64,000 nucleotides of DNA from Chitinophagaceae bacterium (GTDB taxonomy: Bacteria > Bacteroidota > Bacteroidia > Chitinophagales > Chitinophagaceae), in assembly GCA_016721085.1 (NCBI GenBank), contig JADKJI010000012.1, positions 1-64,000 on the forward strand, in the 5' to 3' direction. The notes below the pieces were generated by a model. It searched no databases and was not told where the DNA came from. It was given only the letters and a program-made list of their open reading frames with translations. Shown one piece after another: positions 1-10,561 of this stretch (its first letter is position 1; the number at the start of each line of letters is the position of its first letter). The position numbers were made by a program, and so were the translations under genes.

Positions 1-3000
1 ATGGACTGGTATTGCTCCTGTTCTTGATATTGAGACTGCATCTTCTTTTGACTATCTGTGTTCAAATAATATCATTCAAAGTTCGCAATCATCTTCTACT
101 ACTACTTCAACATTACGTAAAGATGAATTGGCAAAGATTTTATTCAGAGCTTTGAATACTCCTGCAACTGAGGCAACTACTCCAGTTGATGATGCGCCGA
201 ACCCTTTCTTGGATTTACAATCAAGCGTAAGTGCCTATGTAAAGGAAGCTAAGGCCTTGAGTTATCTTGAATATGGGGATGGGGTGCCTGTGTTTAAAAG
301 AGAATTTACGCATTTCAGACCTCAGTTTCCTATTTTACGTAAGCATGTTATAAAAGCAATGCTTGAAACATTTAATATTAAACCATATACTTCCAGCTAA
401 TGCTCCAACCCTTCTTGCTGGTATAGCGATGTACCTGTAACTGATGAAATGTATTATTATATTCTTAAAGCAAAGAGATTTAGGATTTATTCGGCAACAA
501 TTTGTTTTCAATCCAAACACGCCAATTACGAGAAAAAAGCGTTCCTGATATTGTATCGAATAATGAATTATTTTGAAACAACTCCAAAGCCTGTTCCTTC
601 CTACTTTGATTATTTTATCCCTTCAAATATTAAACCAACAAACTTTTCACGCAATTTTGGAGTAAGTGATGGTAATTTTAATGCTTATACAAAAACAAGT
701 TTTGCTATAGCAGGGTTAATGCCTCTATCGTTTGCTCATAGTTATAATAAGCGCATATACTGAGCTTCTGATAGTAGCTACAATATTATTGAACCTTTAG
801 GAAAGGGATGGACCCACAATTACAATTGTTATTTGCAAAGAGTTTCAGATGATCAGGATAGTACTATAGGGTATGTTATTTCTTGGGGTGATGGCACAAT
901 GAATAGTTTCATAAAGGAAAATGGTGTTTTTATCCCTGAGTCTAAAGGCGTGTATTCGACACTTACCGCTGATGCGGGTGAAACCTCGTTCATTTTCAGA
1001 ACAAAAAGCCAGGTGAGATATGAGTTCAGTAAATTTTCCATTATCTACTGGTTCGGTTTGGGTGTTGACCTCAGTGAAGGACCAGGAATAACAATACCTT
1101 ACAGCTTACATGGACTCCTTACCCAGTAGTTGGTATTCCATCATCGATCAGGTTGTTTAAAGTAAAATGTTCTACAGGCAGGTATTTGCATTTTTCATAT
1201 CCATAATTCTGCACCTTCGAAAATCGACTCGATAAGCTATTACAGGTAGTATTACAAGGTCGGTGAGGTTTTCATTTATCAATAATAATAATGATTTGGA
1301 GTCGTATATTAATCCCAAAGGTGATACTACTTATTTCTATGGAGACTCATTGGATTTTAGAAAAGCTCATTTGTTAGTTCAAATAAAACTTCCCAAAGGA
1401 AATATTGTTGATAATACTTATGAAAAACAAGGAAATTGAAGAACACCCAAATGGCAGAGCAGTATAGAACTGATATAAATACACAATTCAGTTATTCTGC
1501 AAGTAATAAGCAAACTATGTGGAATCTCCGGATATTAGCACTTATAGTGGAGGTGGATTAATGTCTACAAATATTAAGCAGGATCAATTAGGAAATGTAA
1601 AATCCACTTCCAGTCAGCAGGTAATTTGAATATTGATTATGAAGACCCTGTGCATGCCTTTAAGCCAACATTTTTTTCGAATACTACTAATGGCTTGTCT
1701 GCATCAACGAATTATGATGCAGTGGGGAATATTACCAGTGTAACAAAGAATGGTGCTACAGTTGCATTGAAAGATAGCTTTACTTATAATGTTTTCAATG
1801 ATATAAGTTCTTATATAAATGCCAGGGAGTATAAGACACTATTTTCTTATAATGGAAGCAGTAATCTTACCGGAATAACGGATGCTTTAAGGTTTTGAAA
1901 CTCAAATGCAGGTTAACCCAAATGATACGGTTAAGCCATGTGACAAACCCAGAGGGAATATTTAATGATTTTACTTATGATGTTTATGGTAATACACAAC
2001 AGAGTAGTTTGATGGGAATAATTACCCGCAGAAGCTGGTTTATGATAATACCAACAGACTTATTCGGAAAATTGATCCAAATGGAGTTGAGACGTCCATG
2101 GAATATGACATTAATGATGCTGTAAAAAGTGGTAGTTGACCCTGAAGGAGGAAAGCATGCCGTGTCTTATCATTATGATAAAATGATAATCTTGATACGA
2201 TAGTTAACCCAAAGGATACAAGACTTCATTAAAATATAATGAATTCGATCAAATGGTGGAGTATAGGTTTTGGTGCATTCAATAAAACCTATGTTTATAA
2301 CCAGGATGGCACTTTGAATACTTTTACGGATCAGAAGGGTAATGCATTTGGCTATTCGTATAATCCTGATGGCACCTCCAATATGATGGATATGCTGGAT
2401 ATACATACGATCAGGAGAAAAATCTTGTCAGTATTCCAAAAGCCCAGACAATGCCAAAGATAATTAGCTTTGAGAATATGATGGAGTTGAAGCGGACAAG
2501 GAAAGTGCATTATAACGACTTTGCTAGAATGGCGTAGTTTATGAGTACGATAATAATAGCAATGTCATCTCTATCAAGTATCCGGGAGGGTTTAGGGTGG
2601 GGTACGATTATGATGCTCTTGATCGCTTAGTTAGAGTATATAACAAGGCAACTAATTCAGATTTTGCCAATTATACTTACTTTAAAGATGGCCGTTTGAA
2701 GACACAGACAAATGGGAATGGGACTAAGACATTATATGGATATGATGGTGTAGGACGATTGGATAGTATTAGCAATACAACCAGTGCTAATTCGAATATT
2801 GCAAGCTATAAATTCACCATGGATAATGTTGGTAATCATATCTGAAACTCATTATGAGCCATCCTTACCTGTGATGGCAGTTTTACCAAACGAGGCAATT
2901 GTTTCGAACATGACTCAATGAATCGAATGATAAGCATGGGTAGCACTAATTTTACCTACGATGCTAATGGGAATAATACCAATGCTACAGGTCAATGGAA

Positions 3001-4156
3001 TTCTGATTACACATGGGATTTAAAGATAATCTTCTTACAAGTACTTCTCACTGCGTTGGTTTGTGAATATGACGCATTGGAAAACCGACGAAGGAAGAAT
3101 GATACTTTTTATATATACTTGACATTTTGGGTGGAAGTAATGTACTTATGGAAACAGATGCTGGAAACCCAATACGTATTATATTCATGGATTGGGTTTG
3201 ATTGCGCGTTTGGATGCCAGCCAGTCAAACCCCTCTTATTACCATTATGATTACAGGGGAAGTACCGTGGCAATAACGAATAGCAGTCAAAATACTACAC
3301 ATAGTTACCGGTATGGACCTTTTGGAGAATCTTGGTTTGCTTCTGAGCTTGGGTTCAAGAATTCTTATAGATATGTCGGGAAGCATAAGGTGTACAATAT
3401 ATGAAGATAGTAGTTTGTATTTTATGAGGGGCGGTATTATAATACACCTTCAAGGTCGATTTTAGGTGAAGATCCAGTATGGGCTTACAATAGCTTCAAG
3501 TATGCAGGCAATAACCCAATTAACAATGTTGATTTTGATGGAAGATTCTGGAATTCTTTTGGATAGTTTCTACAAAGATGCAAAAAGTTGCGTTTTCTGT
3601 AATTTCTGATGGGGTAAATAATGTAGCAAATGATATTCAACTAAAGCAACTTCAATATATAATAATTTGTATATCCTGAAATTACTAATTGACGGAAGAT
3701 GTTATTTCAAAATTTGGGTGGATAAGACAATAGAATATCTAGGTTTAGAGAAGTTATTGTGCCGCGATAAGAGATGGGATTACTGAAGGCTTACAGATTG
3801 ATGATGTTGCCAAAGCAAATGAGTGGTATGAAAAAGGTATATTCAATCTGTTGTAGACGGAGCTGAGAATAGAATATTTTTAGTAAGGGTTTGCCTTGAC
3901 AAGTATGTGGTCTTCACTTGATAATGCTAAAGTTACATTAGATGCGCTAAGATTCAAATTGGAAAGAATATAAAGGTTCTGCTATCGATCTTAAGAAAAC
4001 TGTTGGTTCTTTGTGGGCAATGCAGACTAGAGAGTTACTGTTAGTCGAATTTACTCAACATATGATTCGTTAAATCTTTAAAGAGTTTTTAGTAAAATTT
4101 ACAATTCTGGAGGGGGATTAGGCGACTTGATTAAGTTTATTTATTTGAATGAGTAA
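1..4156 (+). pseudogene. RHS/YD-repeat giant surface protein, broken and 5' truncated
   Basis: Fragments in changing frames read as one RHS-family protein that enters from before the window. The first part (to about 760) has an S-layer-like region (RKDELAKILFRALN, LSYLEYGDGVPVF). Next comes a segment of the type that precedes YD repeats (TKTSFAIAGLMPLSFAHSYN). From about 1620 to 3400 there are many YD repeats (YDAVGNI, YDVYGNT, YDALDRLVRVY, YDGVGRLDSI, YDANGNN). The RHS core follows near 3230-3540 (HYDYRGSTVAITNSS, YRYGPFGESW, then YAGNNPINNVDFDG). The C-terminal tip, 3540-4156, is not recognisable. RHS proteins are secreted or surface-exposed and often carry a variable toxic or adhesive tip. 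More than ten frame changes or stops break the gene. It is either a decayed gene or a poorly resolved consensus of a multicopy family. The family assignment is firm; the activity is unknown. Confidence 0.85.
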
Positions 4157-4191
4157 TATTTTTTTACAAACCAAGAATGACTTATTTAGCT

Positions 4192-4598
4192 ATGAAATTA
4201 TTTTTTGCTTTGCTTCTATTTATTTTTTCTGGGTATAGTTATGCTCAAACAACATATTATGATTACAATAAATTAGGTAGGCTGATAGGCGTTAAATTTA
4301 ATGATTCATGTAGTGTCGAGTTTAAATACGACAATAATGGGAATAAGTTGTTTTCTTTCTAAGTTGGGAGCTTTTCTGTATTAGTTTATTGGCAATGGTA
4401 ATTGGAGTAATGCTTCAAATTGGCAAAACAATAGCATGCCACCAATGAGAACCTGATGGGTTCTGGGATTATTATCGATCCTATTTCAAATGGCGAATGC
4501 ATCTTAGACGTCAATCAAAAAAAATAATGATCGGAGCAAAGATTCGAGTCATGGCGGGGAAAAAACTTAGAATTCCTGCAAACATAAACGTTCAGTAG
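4192..4598 (+). pseudogene. Small secreted YD-repeat protein, frameshifted
   Basis: The ATG at 4192 opens a clear signal peptide (MKLFFALLLFIFSGYSYAQ) followed by two YD-repeat-like units (YYDYNKLGRLIGVKF, FKYDNNGNKLFSF). The frame then stops at 4362. The downstream frames continue a plausible protein: FIGNGNWSNASNWQNNSMPP, then GSGIIIDPISNGECILD, then IMIGAKIRVMAGKKLRIPAN, ending with a stop at 4596-4598. A secreted YD repeat followed by a short beta-rich domain ending in VQ makes sense as one gene of roughly 135 residues with about three frameshifts. It sits 35 bp after the broken RHS gene and is probably related to it in function. The exact role is unknown. Confidence 0.6.
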
Positions 4599-4642
4599 TT
4601 ACTTTTTCAAGTCATTTATATATATTCAGGAAAATAGTTTTT

Positions 4643-7600
4643 TTGAAACGGACACTATTATTTATCTTTCTGCTTAGCATTTGTTCTAAAAATGCAAAGA
4701 CACAGGGGAGTAATTCGGGTGTAATAAACACCCGCTTTACGTCACGCCATTTCACCATTGCTGATGGTCTTCCTCAAATCCAGATTACTAGATTGTTTAA
4801 CGACAGCAAAGGATTTGTCTGGGTGGGAACTAAATTCGGCTTGTACGTTGGGATGGTAAAGAAATTCAAGGTTTTTACACCAAAGAAGGAACTGCTGGGA
4901 AACAGGTAACAGCAATTACAGAGTTGCCCCAATGGAACTATAGTTGTAGAATTGGATATCAGGAGCTATATCAATTGGATTGTGGAGAACATATGGAAAG
5001 TGTTGCACTTCAGATAGGTGGAATATAGCTTCTACTTCCTTTCTTTCCCCAATAGGAATAATGCAGTATTGGTAGGCGTTAGTAGTTTTCGCGATGATCA
5101 GGCGTCTATAAATCGGTTGTTGGGTATCTTAATTTGAATACCCGGAAATTTGAAGAAATATGGTATAAGGATAATTGGATTGGAATGATATCCGATAAAG
5201 GCTACCTGTTGGCAGGTACAATAAAATTCAGCAAATATTCCTCTGTTTACGGTCATATCATTTAGATACTTTAGTTGATTTTCTTAAACCAAATAAACCT
5301 TTGGGGTATATTAATACCAACGGATCTACCAAGAGTGTTTATTTTACAGGAAACAATTAAAATATTTCGATATAGCGTTTCCGATAAAACAGGTTCAATT
5401 ATTTCAACAAAGCTGAATTTTGGACCATCCAAATTACAGGGCACTATACTTTTTCAGGAAATGATAAGTAAAGGGCAAATATATATTACGATGGGAAAGG
5501 GGGCTGGTAGGTTACAGACAGTAATTCAGAAATGAAGATTGCTAATATCCCATCCTGCAATACAATTATTACTGATAAAGATGGTAATATTTGGTAGGTA
5601 CCGAAAATGGACTTTATTGTTTCTTTTAATCTCAGTATACAGGAAGTTACATTTAATTCAAAGGGCGGAACAGTAGATGAGGTTTGGAGTATGGCAAAGG
5701 CAAAGGACGGTACATACTATTATGCGAGTTTTAGTAAAGGCTTCTGGCAAAGCAAAGACAATAATAAAAGCTGGACACAAATTCCTGCAATTGAAAAATT
5801 GAAAGTGGATCCTTTAATGAAAAAAGGCTCATATGGTTCATGTGGCTTGTCAAACGGAGCTGTAATTTTAACGACCTCTTCTGGGTTTTATTACCTTAAA
5901 AATGACAAGGCTACAGCATTTGATTTATACGGGAAAGGCGCCGAAGTATATTCGGTTTTGGAAGATAAGTCAGGAAAATATGCCTATATAAATAAGTGGA
6001 CGTATCTATTCAGGCTCGATTTGAAAACATTGAAACTCGATACTGTGTTAACCAATTATAATTTGATTGGTAAAGCAGTCATGAATCTTGTTCAGGATAG
6101 AGGGGGCAATCAATTGTACAGGTTGGGTGAAACCACATATTTTTAAAAATGAAAAGTGGAAACCATTTGGGGTGGCTCAAGTGTTTTTGGTTATTCATCT
6201 TGTATGGATGCAAAAGGTAACTTATTGGGTGGGCGATACACAGAAGCTAAGCTCTTATTAAAGAAGATTCCTTTTTTAAAATGAATAACTTTCTGGCCTC
6301 AGGAAATAATGTCAATGATGACTTGGGGTGATAAATGGCTGATAATAGGTGGGGGTGTTGATCTTGTTTTTGATCTTGAAACATTTTACGCAACTGGTGA
6401 AAATTACCAGCAGAGAATAGATGTAGGAAAGCGGATTCACTGCAATGGAAGGTGGACAGAACTCCTTTTGATCGATAAGGATAGTAGTGTTTGGTGGTGT
6501 TGCTCGATAAAATACTACATTTCTGGCCTCAAAAATTATTGACAATTGCCACACATGTAAACTCTCCAAATATTTTCAGTATTAAATCAATTGGTGATAC
6601 TGGAGCAGCCTATTCGGTTTTTGATTCTACCTTTTTTGATGTAAAAAAGCTGCCCTTAGGGTATCGAAGACTGGAGTATTCATTTGGTGCTGCTGCAATG
6701 TCGAATTTCGATAATCTTCAATTTCGATATCGTTTATTAAGTAAAGACAGTTCATGGATTTTTACTGAAGGTGGAAAGGATGCTGTTTCCCGATAAGCTG
6801 CCCCCAGGCAATTATAGGTTTCAGGTACAAAACTCTTTGGATGGTTTTAGTTGGGGCAATTTAGTATCTGCCCCTGTATTAATTATCCCAACTCTTTGGT
6901 ACGAAGAATGGTGGTTTTTTCTCATTGTAGGTATTGTCAATATGTCTGATTGCTTTGTTTTCATATAGACTGTTTGCATGGAAAAAGAGTAAGATCGAAC
7001 GCCAAAAACAACTCAACGAACTCCAACTTAAAGCCATCCGAAGTAAAGCCCTCCCTCATTTCACCGGCAACTCTTTTGCCAATATTGATTTCTATATTGA
7101 AAAGGGAGATACGGAGAATGCATCCAGATATCTGGCTATCCTGAGTCGCTTACATAATATAACGTTGGCCGATAGTGATAAACCTTCCCGTTCTATAGAA
7201 GAGGAAATCGATTATGTGAAATTGTATCTGCAGATGGAGAAACTCAGGTTCGAGCATAAACTGGAATATCTTATTGAAGTGGACCCATCTATAGATCAGG
7301 AGCAACAGGTACCAAATATGGTGCTGCATACTTATGCCGAAAATGCCTTGAAACATGGACTAAAGCATAAGGATGGTAATGGCTTGATTGTGATAAAAGT
7401 TATAAATCAGCATGGCGGAGTTTTGCTTTCGGTTACTGATAATGGCATTGGTAGGGAAGCAGCCGCTCGTATGAAGAGCTTTGGTACTCAACAAGGTTTA
7501 GCCATCCTTGGCAAACAGATTGAATTGTACAACCAGCAGAATAAGGAGAAAATGGTGCAGGAAGTGGTTGATATGCTCGATGAAGAAGGTCGTGTTGTTG

Positions 7601-7644
7601 GAACCCGATTCGCTATCTTTATTCCATCCAATTTCAAGTATTGA
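4643..7644 (+). pseudogene. Propeller-type LytS sensor histidine kinase, multiply frameshifted
   Basis: A TTG start at 4643 gives a signal peptide (KRTLLFIFLLSICSKNAKTQ), then a two-component-regulator propeller (ADGLPQIQITRLFNDSKGF, VWVGTKFGLY). Continuing pieces lie at 5275-5535, 5607-6146, 6309-6542, 6491-6796 and 6771-6968. They include a Y_Y_Y-like domain (FRYRLLSKDSSWIF, LPPGNYRFQVQNS) and a membrane segment near 6900-6980. The last piece, 6934-7644, holds the His_kinase/HATPase module: ALPHFTGN carries the phospho-accepting His, YAENALKHGLKH is the N box and VTDNGIGR the G1 box. Kinases of this class sense outside the cytoplasm and phosphorylate the LytTR regulator that starts 2 bp downstream. 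At least six frame changes are needed, so as written it is non-functional. The C-terminal 230 residues are clean. Confidence 0.82.
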
Positions 7645-7646
7645 TT

Positions 7647-8393
7647 ATGAACGGCATTACCGCTATTATCCTGGATGATGAAATAAAACCCGCCGAAGCC
7701 TTAAAGAGCAAAATTGAAAAATTTCACCCCGAAGTGAAAGTGCTGGCGCTATGTCATAATGTTTCAGAAGGATTGGAGAAGATTGTCTTACTAAAACCCA
7801 ATCTATTGTTTCTTGATATTGAGATGCCGCATAAAAATGGAATCGAATTCCTTGAATTGATTCGGAATGCTGATATCCAATTGGCTGTTATCATTACATC
7901 CGCTCATTCAAAAGCAGAGTATTTCAGAAAAGCATTTCATCTGGCAGCAGTCGATTATCTCGTTAAGCCTGTTATGCAAGAAGAACTCAAAGAAAGTATT
8001 GATAAGGTTCAGCAACTCTTGAAAGAGAAAGAACCAAAGAATGTGTTGGATCAGTTGATACCTGCTTTACAGGATATTACAACACAGAGTTTTCCTTGTG
8101 CCATGGGAAAGCTTTTCCTTAAGACTGACCAGTTAGTATATATAAAAGCTGAGGGAAATTATTCGAGGTTCTTTTTAACGGATGGGAAAAGTGAGCTTAT
8201 TACTGAAAGTTTGAAGGAATTAGAAAAGAAATTTTCTAAATCAACTGTGATAAGGGTAGACCGATCTCATTTTGTAAACAAACTCTATATTCAAAAAATC
8301 ACCACTCACAACAACCGCTGTTATTTCAATACCAATCTGGCCATACCCTTTATTGAACTCAGTGAAACCGGTATCAAAATGCTGATGAATTGA
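7647..8393 (+). CDS. LytTR-family response regulator
   Basis: The protein has about 248 residues: a receiver domain (acidic pair in ILDDE, phospho-acceptor Asp57 in FLDIEMP, Lys in VKPV) and then a C-terminal LytTR DNA-binding domain (YIKAEGNYSRFFL, VIRVDRSHFVNKLYI). I place the start at the ATG at 7647, 2 bp after the kinase stop. A TTG at 7641 would overlap that stop. The spacing implies transcription and translation coupled to the preceding LytS kinase, so this is its partner and would act as a DNA-binding transcriptional regulator in the cytoplasm. The gene is intact although the kinase frame is broken. The target genes are not evident from sequence; the adjacent RHS-type surface genes are the obvious candidates. 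Confidence 0.93.
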   Translation: MNGITAIILDDEIKPAEALKSKIEKFHPEVKVLALCHNVSEGLEKIVLLKPNLLFLDIEMPHKNGIEFLELIRNADIQLAVIITSAHSKAEYFRKAFHLAAVDYLVKPVMQEELKESIDKVQQLLKEKEPKNVLDQLIPALQDITTQSFPCAMGKLFLKTDQLVYIKAEGNYSRFFLTDGKSELITESLKELEKKFSKSTVIRVDRSHFVNKLYIQKITTHNNRCYFNTNLAIPFIELSETGIKMLMN

Positions 8394-8570
8394 GTTTTTA
8401 CCTCTCTAAACTCAGATTATCCCCATTTCCACCAAAGTCCTTAATTTTACCCGCCTTTTCTAATTAGATAAGGCTTCAAAAATTGGAAATATGGGTCTTC
8501 GCAATTTTGGCTACTAACCAACTTTAAGATTTTCAAATTTTCAAATCATCAAATTTTCAAATTTCTTATT

Positions 8571-9383
8571 ATGTCAAATAACTTATTGAAAGGAAAAAAA
8601 GGTATCATTTTCGGTGCGTTAGATGAGAAATCCATTGCCTGGAGAACCGCTCTCCGTTGTCATGAGGAAGGGGCTCAGTTAGTGCTTTCCAACGCCCCTG
8701 TGGCCCTTCGTATGGGTGAAATCAATAAACTGGCCGAAGCTGTTAATGCGCCTGTAATTGGTGCTGATGTTACCAATATGGATGACCTCAAGAACCTTTT
8801 CGAGAAATCAATGGAGCATTTTGGTGGTAAAATCGATTTCGTTCTCCATTCTATTGGAATGGGTATTAATGTTCGTAAAGGCAAGCATTATACCGAAATG
8901 AACTATGAGTGGAATTCCAAGACCCTCGATATATCGTCTATGAGTCTTCACAGGGTGCTTCGTACCGCCTGGGACCTCGATGCCCTCAACGAGTGGGGAA
9001 GTGTGGTAGCATTGACTTATATAGCCGCACAGCGTGTGTTTCCTGACTATAACGAAATGGCAGATGCCAAAGCTCTGTTGGAAAGCGTTACCCGCAGTTT
9101 TGGCTATCATTATGGTGTAAGGAATAAAGTAAGGGTGAATACCATTTCACAATCCCCAACTAAAACTACTGCAGGTAGCGGCGTTAAAGGATTCGATGGT
9201 TTCGTTAGCTATGCAGAAAAAATGAGTCCGCTGGGTAATGCCAGTGCCGACGAATGCGCTCAATATTGTGTAACTCTTTTCAGCGATTATACCCGTATGG
9301 TGACTATGCAGAACCTGTTCCACGATGGTGGATTCAGTTTTACAGGGGTTACACAGGCGGTGATAGAGCAGATGGAGAAGTAA
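8571..9383 (+). CDS. fabI: Enoyl-[acyl-carrier-protein] reductase (NADH)
   Basis: This 270-residue short-chain dehydrogenase matches the FabI family, which reduces trans-2-enoyl-ACP in the last step of each fatty-acid elongation cycle. The nucleotide-binding N-terminus reads GKKGIIFGALDEKSIAW, followed by SNAPVALRMGE and the HSIGMG strand. The FabI catalytic arrangement is visible: Tyr150, Tyr160 and Lys167 (YNEMADAK, Y-x6-K). Length is typical. The gene stands alone, preceded by a very AT-rich leader with repeated TTTTCAAATTT words directly before the ATG and followed by an inverted-word repeat that ends just before a SemiSWEET gene. No frame damage is seen. FabI is the target of triclosan-like inhibitors in other bacteria. 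Confidence 0.96.
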   Translation: MSNNLLKGKKGIIFGALDEKSIAWRTALRCHEEGAQLVLSNAPVALRMGEINKLAEAVNAPVIGADVTNMDDLKNLFEKSMEHFGGKIDFVLHSIGMGINVRKGKHYTEMNYEWNSKTLDISSMSLHRVLRTAWDLDALNEWGSVVALTYIAAQRVFPDYNEMADAKALLESVTRSFGYHYGVRNKVRVNTISQSPTKTTAGSGVKGFDGFVSYAEKMSPLGNASADECAQYCVTLFSDYTRMVTMQNLFHDGGFSFTGVTQAVIEQMEK

Positions 9384-9497
9384 TACAAAGTAAAAAGTCA
9401 AAAGTTAAAAGTAAAAATGTTTTCTCGGCTGTCACTCTGTGCTTTTATGTATAGAAAGAAAGTTTAGAATTAGGTTTTTGACTTTTAACTTTTGAAT
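9384..9497. repeat. Intergenic inverted word repeat (GTCAAAA type)
   Basis: Left arm at about 9388-9418 consists of AAAGT(C/T)AAAAG words. The right arm at about 9473-9495 consists of the complementary TTTTTGACTTTTAACTTTTG. They enclose about 55 bp of unrelated sequence. The same words form arms at 20325-20376, 38475-38568 and 38784-38853, so this is one member of a family. It lies between the fabI stop and the SemiSWEET start and could fold as a long weak stem. Confidence 0.7.
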
Positions 9498-9527
9498 TTG
9501 TCCTTTAATAAAACAATAACCCTTCTT

Positions 9528-9788
9528 ATGTCTTTCATAGAAATCTTAGGTTTTGTAGGCGCATTTCTTTCCAGTGTCACTTTTATCCCACAGGTAATTC
9601 ATGCGTGGAAGACCAAGTCAGTGGGTGATCTTTCCCTATGGATGATCATCATTCTATTGGGAAATGTGAGTACCTGGTTGACCTATGGGATATATCTTCA
9701 TTTGAGACCTGTAATTGTGGCTAATTCCATCATACTTGCCCTGGCATTGTTAATGTTGTATTTCAAATTGACATTTAAGAAGGCTTGA
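9528..9788 (+). CDS. SemiSWEET-type sugar transporter (PQ-loop)
   Basis: The protein has 86 residues and three predicted transmembrane helices (FIEILGFVGAFLSSVTFIPQ, LWMIIILLGNVSTWLTYGIY, VIVANSIILALALLMLYF). The PQ motif at the end of helix 1 (FIPQVIHAWKTKSVGDLSL) is diagnostic of the MtN3/saliva/SemiSWEET family. SemiSWEETs work as homodimers and let sugars cross the inner membrane down their gradient. I chose the ATG at 9528; a TTG at 9492 would add 12 residues encoded by the preceding repeat arm. The gene is monocistronic and lies between two intergenic repeat elements. The substrate cannot be told from sequence. Confidence 0.88.
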   Translation: MSFIEILGFVGAFLSSVTFIPQVIHAWKTKSVGDLSLWMIIILLGNVSTWLTYGIYLHLRPVIVANSIILALALLMLYFKLTFKKA

Positions 9789-10175
9789 TGCGGGAGGCTG
9801 AATGCTTGATGCAGGATGCTTGATGCGGGATGCTTAAAGCCTAAGGCCTAAAGCTTAGGGCTTAATTCTATGCACTTCCGAATGTACTTGTGAATTACGA
9901 ATAATATATTTCGAAGATTGTTTTCCGTTTGGATATCTGAATATAGCCTTAGGCTTTACGCCTTCAGCTTTAGGCCTAAAACATTAAGCCTTAAGCATTC
10001 GGCATTCAGCTTCCTGCTTAAGGCTTAATTCATTTTGGTGAAATAAATTCTTATGTATTCCAAATTACCCTTTACGAAGATTGATTTCCGTTTTGATATT
10101 TAAACAAAGCCTTAGGCTTTAAGCTTTAGGCCTTAGGCGTAAGCCTTCAGCATTTAGCATTAAGCATCCAGCATA
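9789..10175. repeat. Two tandem copies of a GCCTTAGGC-word element with conserved core
   Basis: Both copies have arms made of degenerate palindromic words (GCCTAAGGCCTAAAGCTTA, GCCTTAGGCTTTAAGC, and GATGC-type words at the outer left). Each arm pair encloses a unique centre. In both copies a GGCTTAATTC word is followed after about 55 bp by a conserved core, CGAAGATTG(T/A)TTTCCGTTT, then GATAT and a renewed AGCCTTAGGCTTT arm (cores at 9912-9935 and 10075-10097). A third copy is at 20594-20706. No coding sequence is apparent in this 390-bp gap. Confidence 0.75.
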
Positions 10176-10397
10176 TCAATACTCATCTTCATTAAAGAAG
10201 AAATCATCCTGGCTTGGATAGTCGGGCCAGATGTCGTCGATGCCTTCATAAATCTCTCCTTCGTCTTCCAGTTCCTGCAGGTTTTCGATTACTTCGATGG
10301 GAGCGCCACTACGGATAGAGTAGTCGATCAACTCGTCCTTGGTAGCAGGCCAGGGAGCGTCTTCGAGATAGGAGGCTAATTCAAGTGTCCAGAACAT
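10176..10397 (-). CDS. DUF2795 domain protein
   Basis: The product is a small, very acidic 73-residue protein (WTLELASYLEDAPWPATKDE, then LIDYSIRSGAPIEVIENLQE, then a run ending DDFFFNEDEY). The LEDAPWPATKDELIDYS..GAP..V..NL pattern matches the DUF2795 family, which is widespread in Bacteroidota and has no established biochemical role. There is no signal peptide or membrane segment, so it is cytoplasmic. It is transcribed away from the downstream lolD-like gene (divergent starts about 165 bp apart). Its 3' end directly abuts the GCCTTAGGC repeat element, which may serve as its transcript end. The reading frame and family pattern are clear; the function is unknown. Confidence 0.85.
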   Translation of the reverse strand: MFWTLELASYLEDAPWPATKDELIDYSIRSGAPIEVIENLQELEDEGEIYEGIDDIWPDYPSQDDFFFNEDEY

Positions 10398-10561
10398 AGT
10401 ACCCTTTTAAATTTCCGCAAAAGTAACTTTCCTGAGGTAAATACCAAATCATTCTTTTAAAGACGGTATGAACATTTTTTGTAAAAAACCACTCCGTCCT
10501 CCAAACAAGGAACGGGAAGCCGGGGGTTTGTAGTATCTTGACCCCCTGTAAACAAGCCAAT

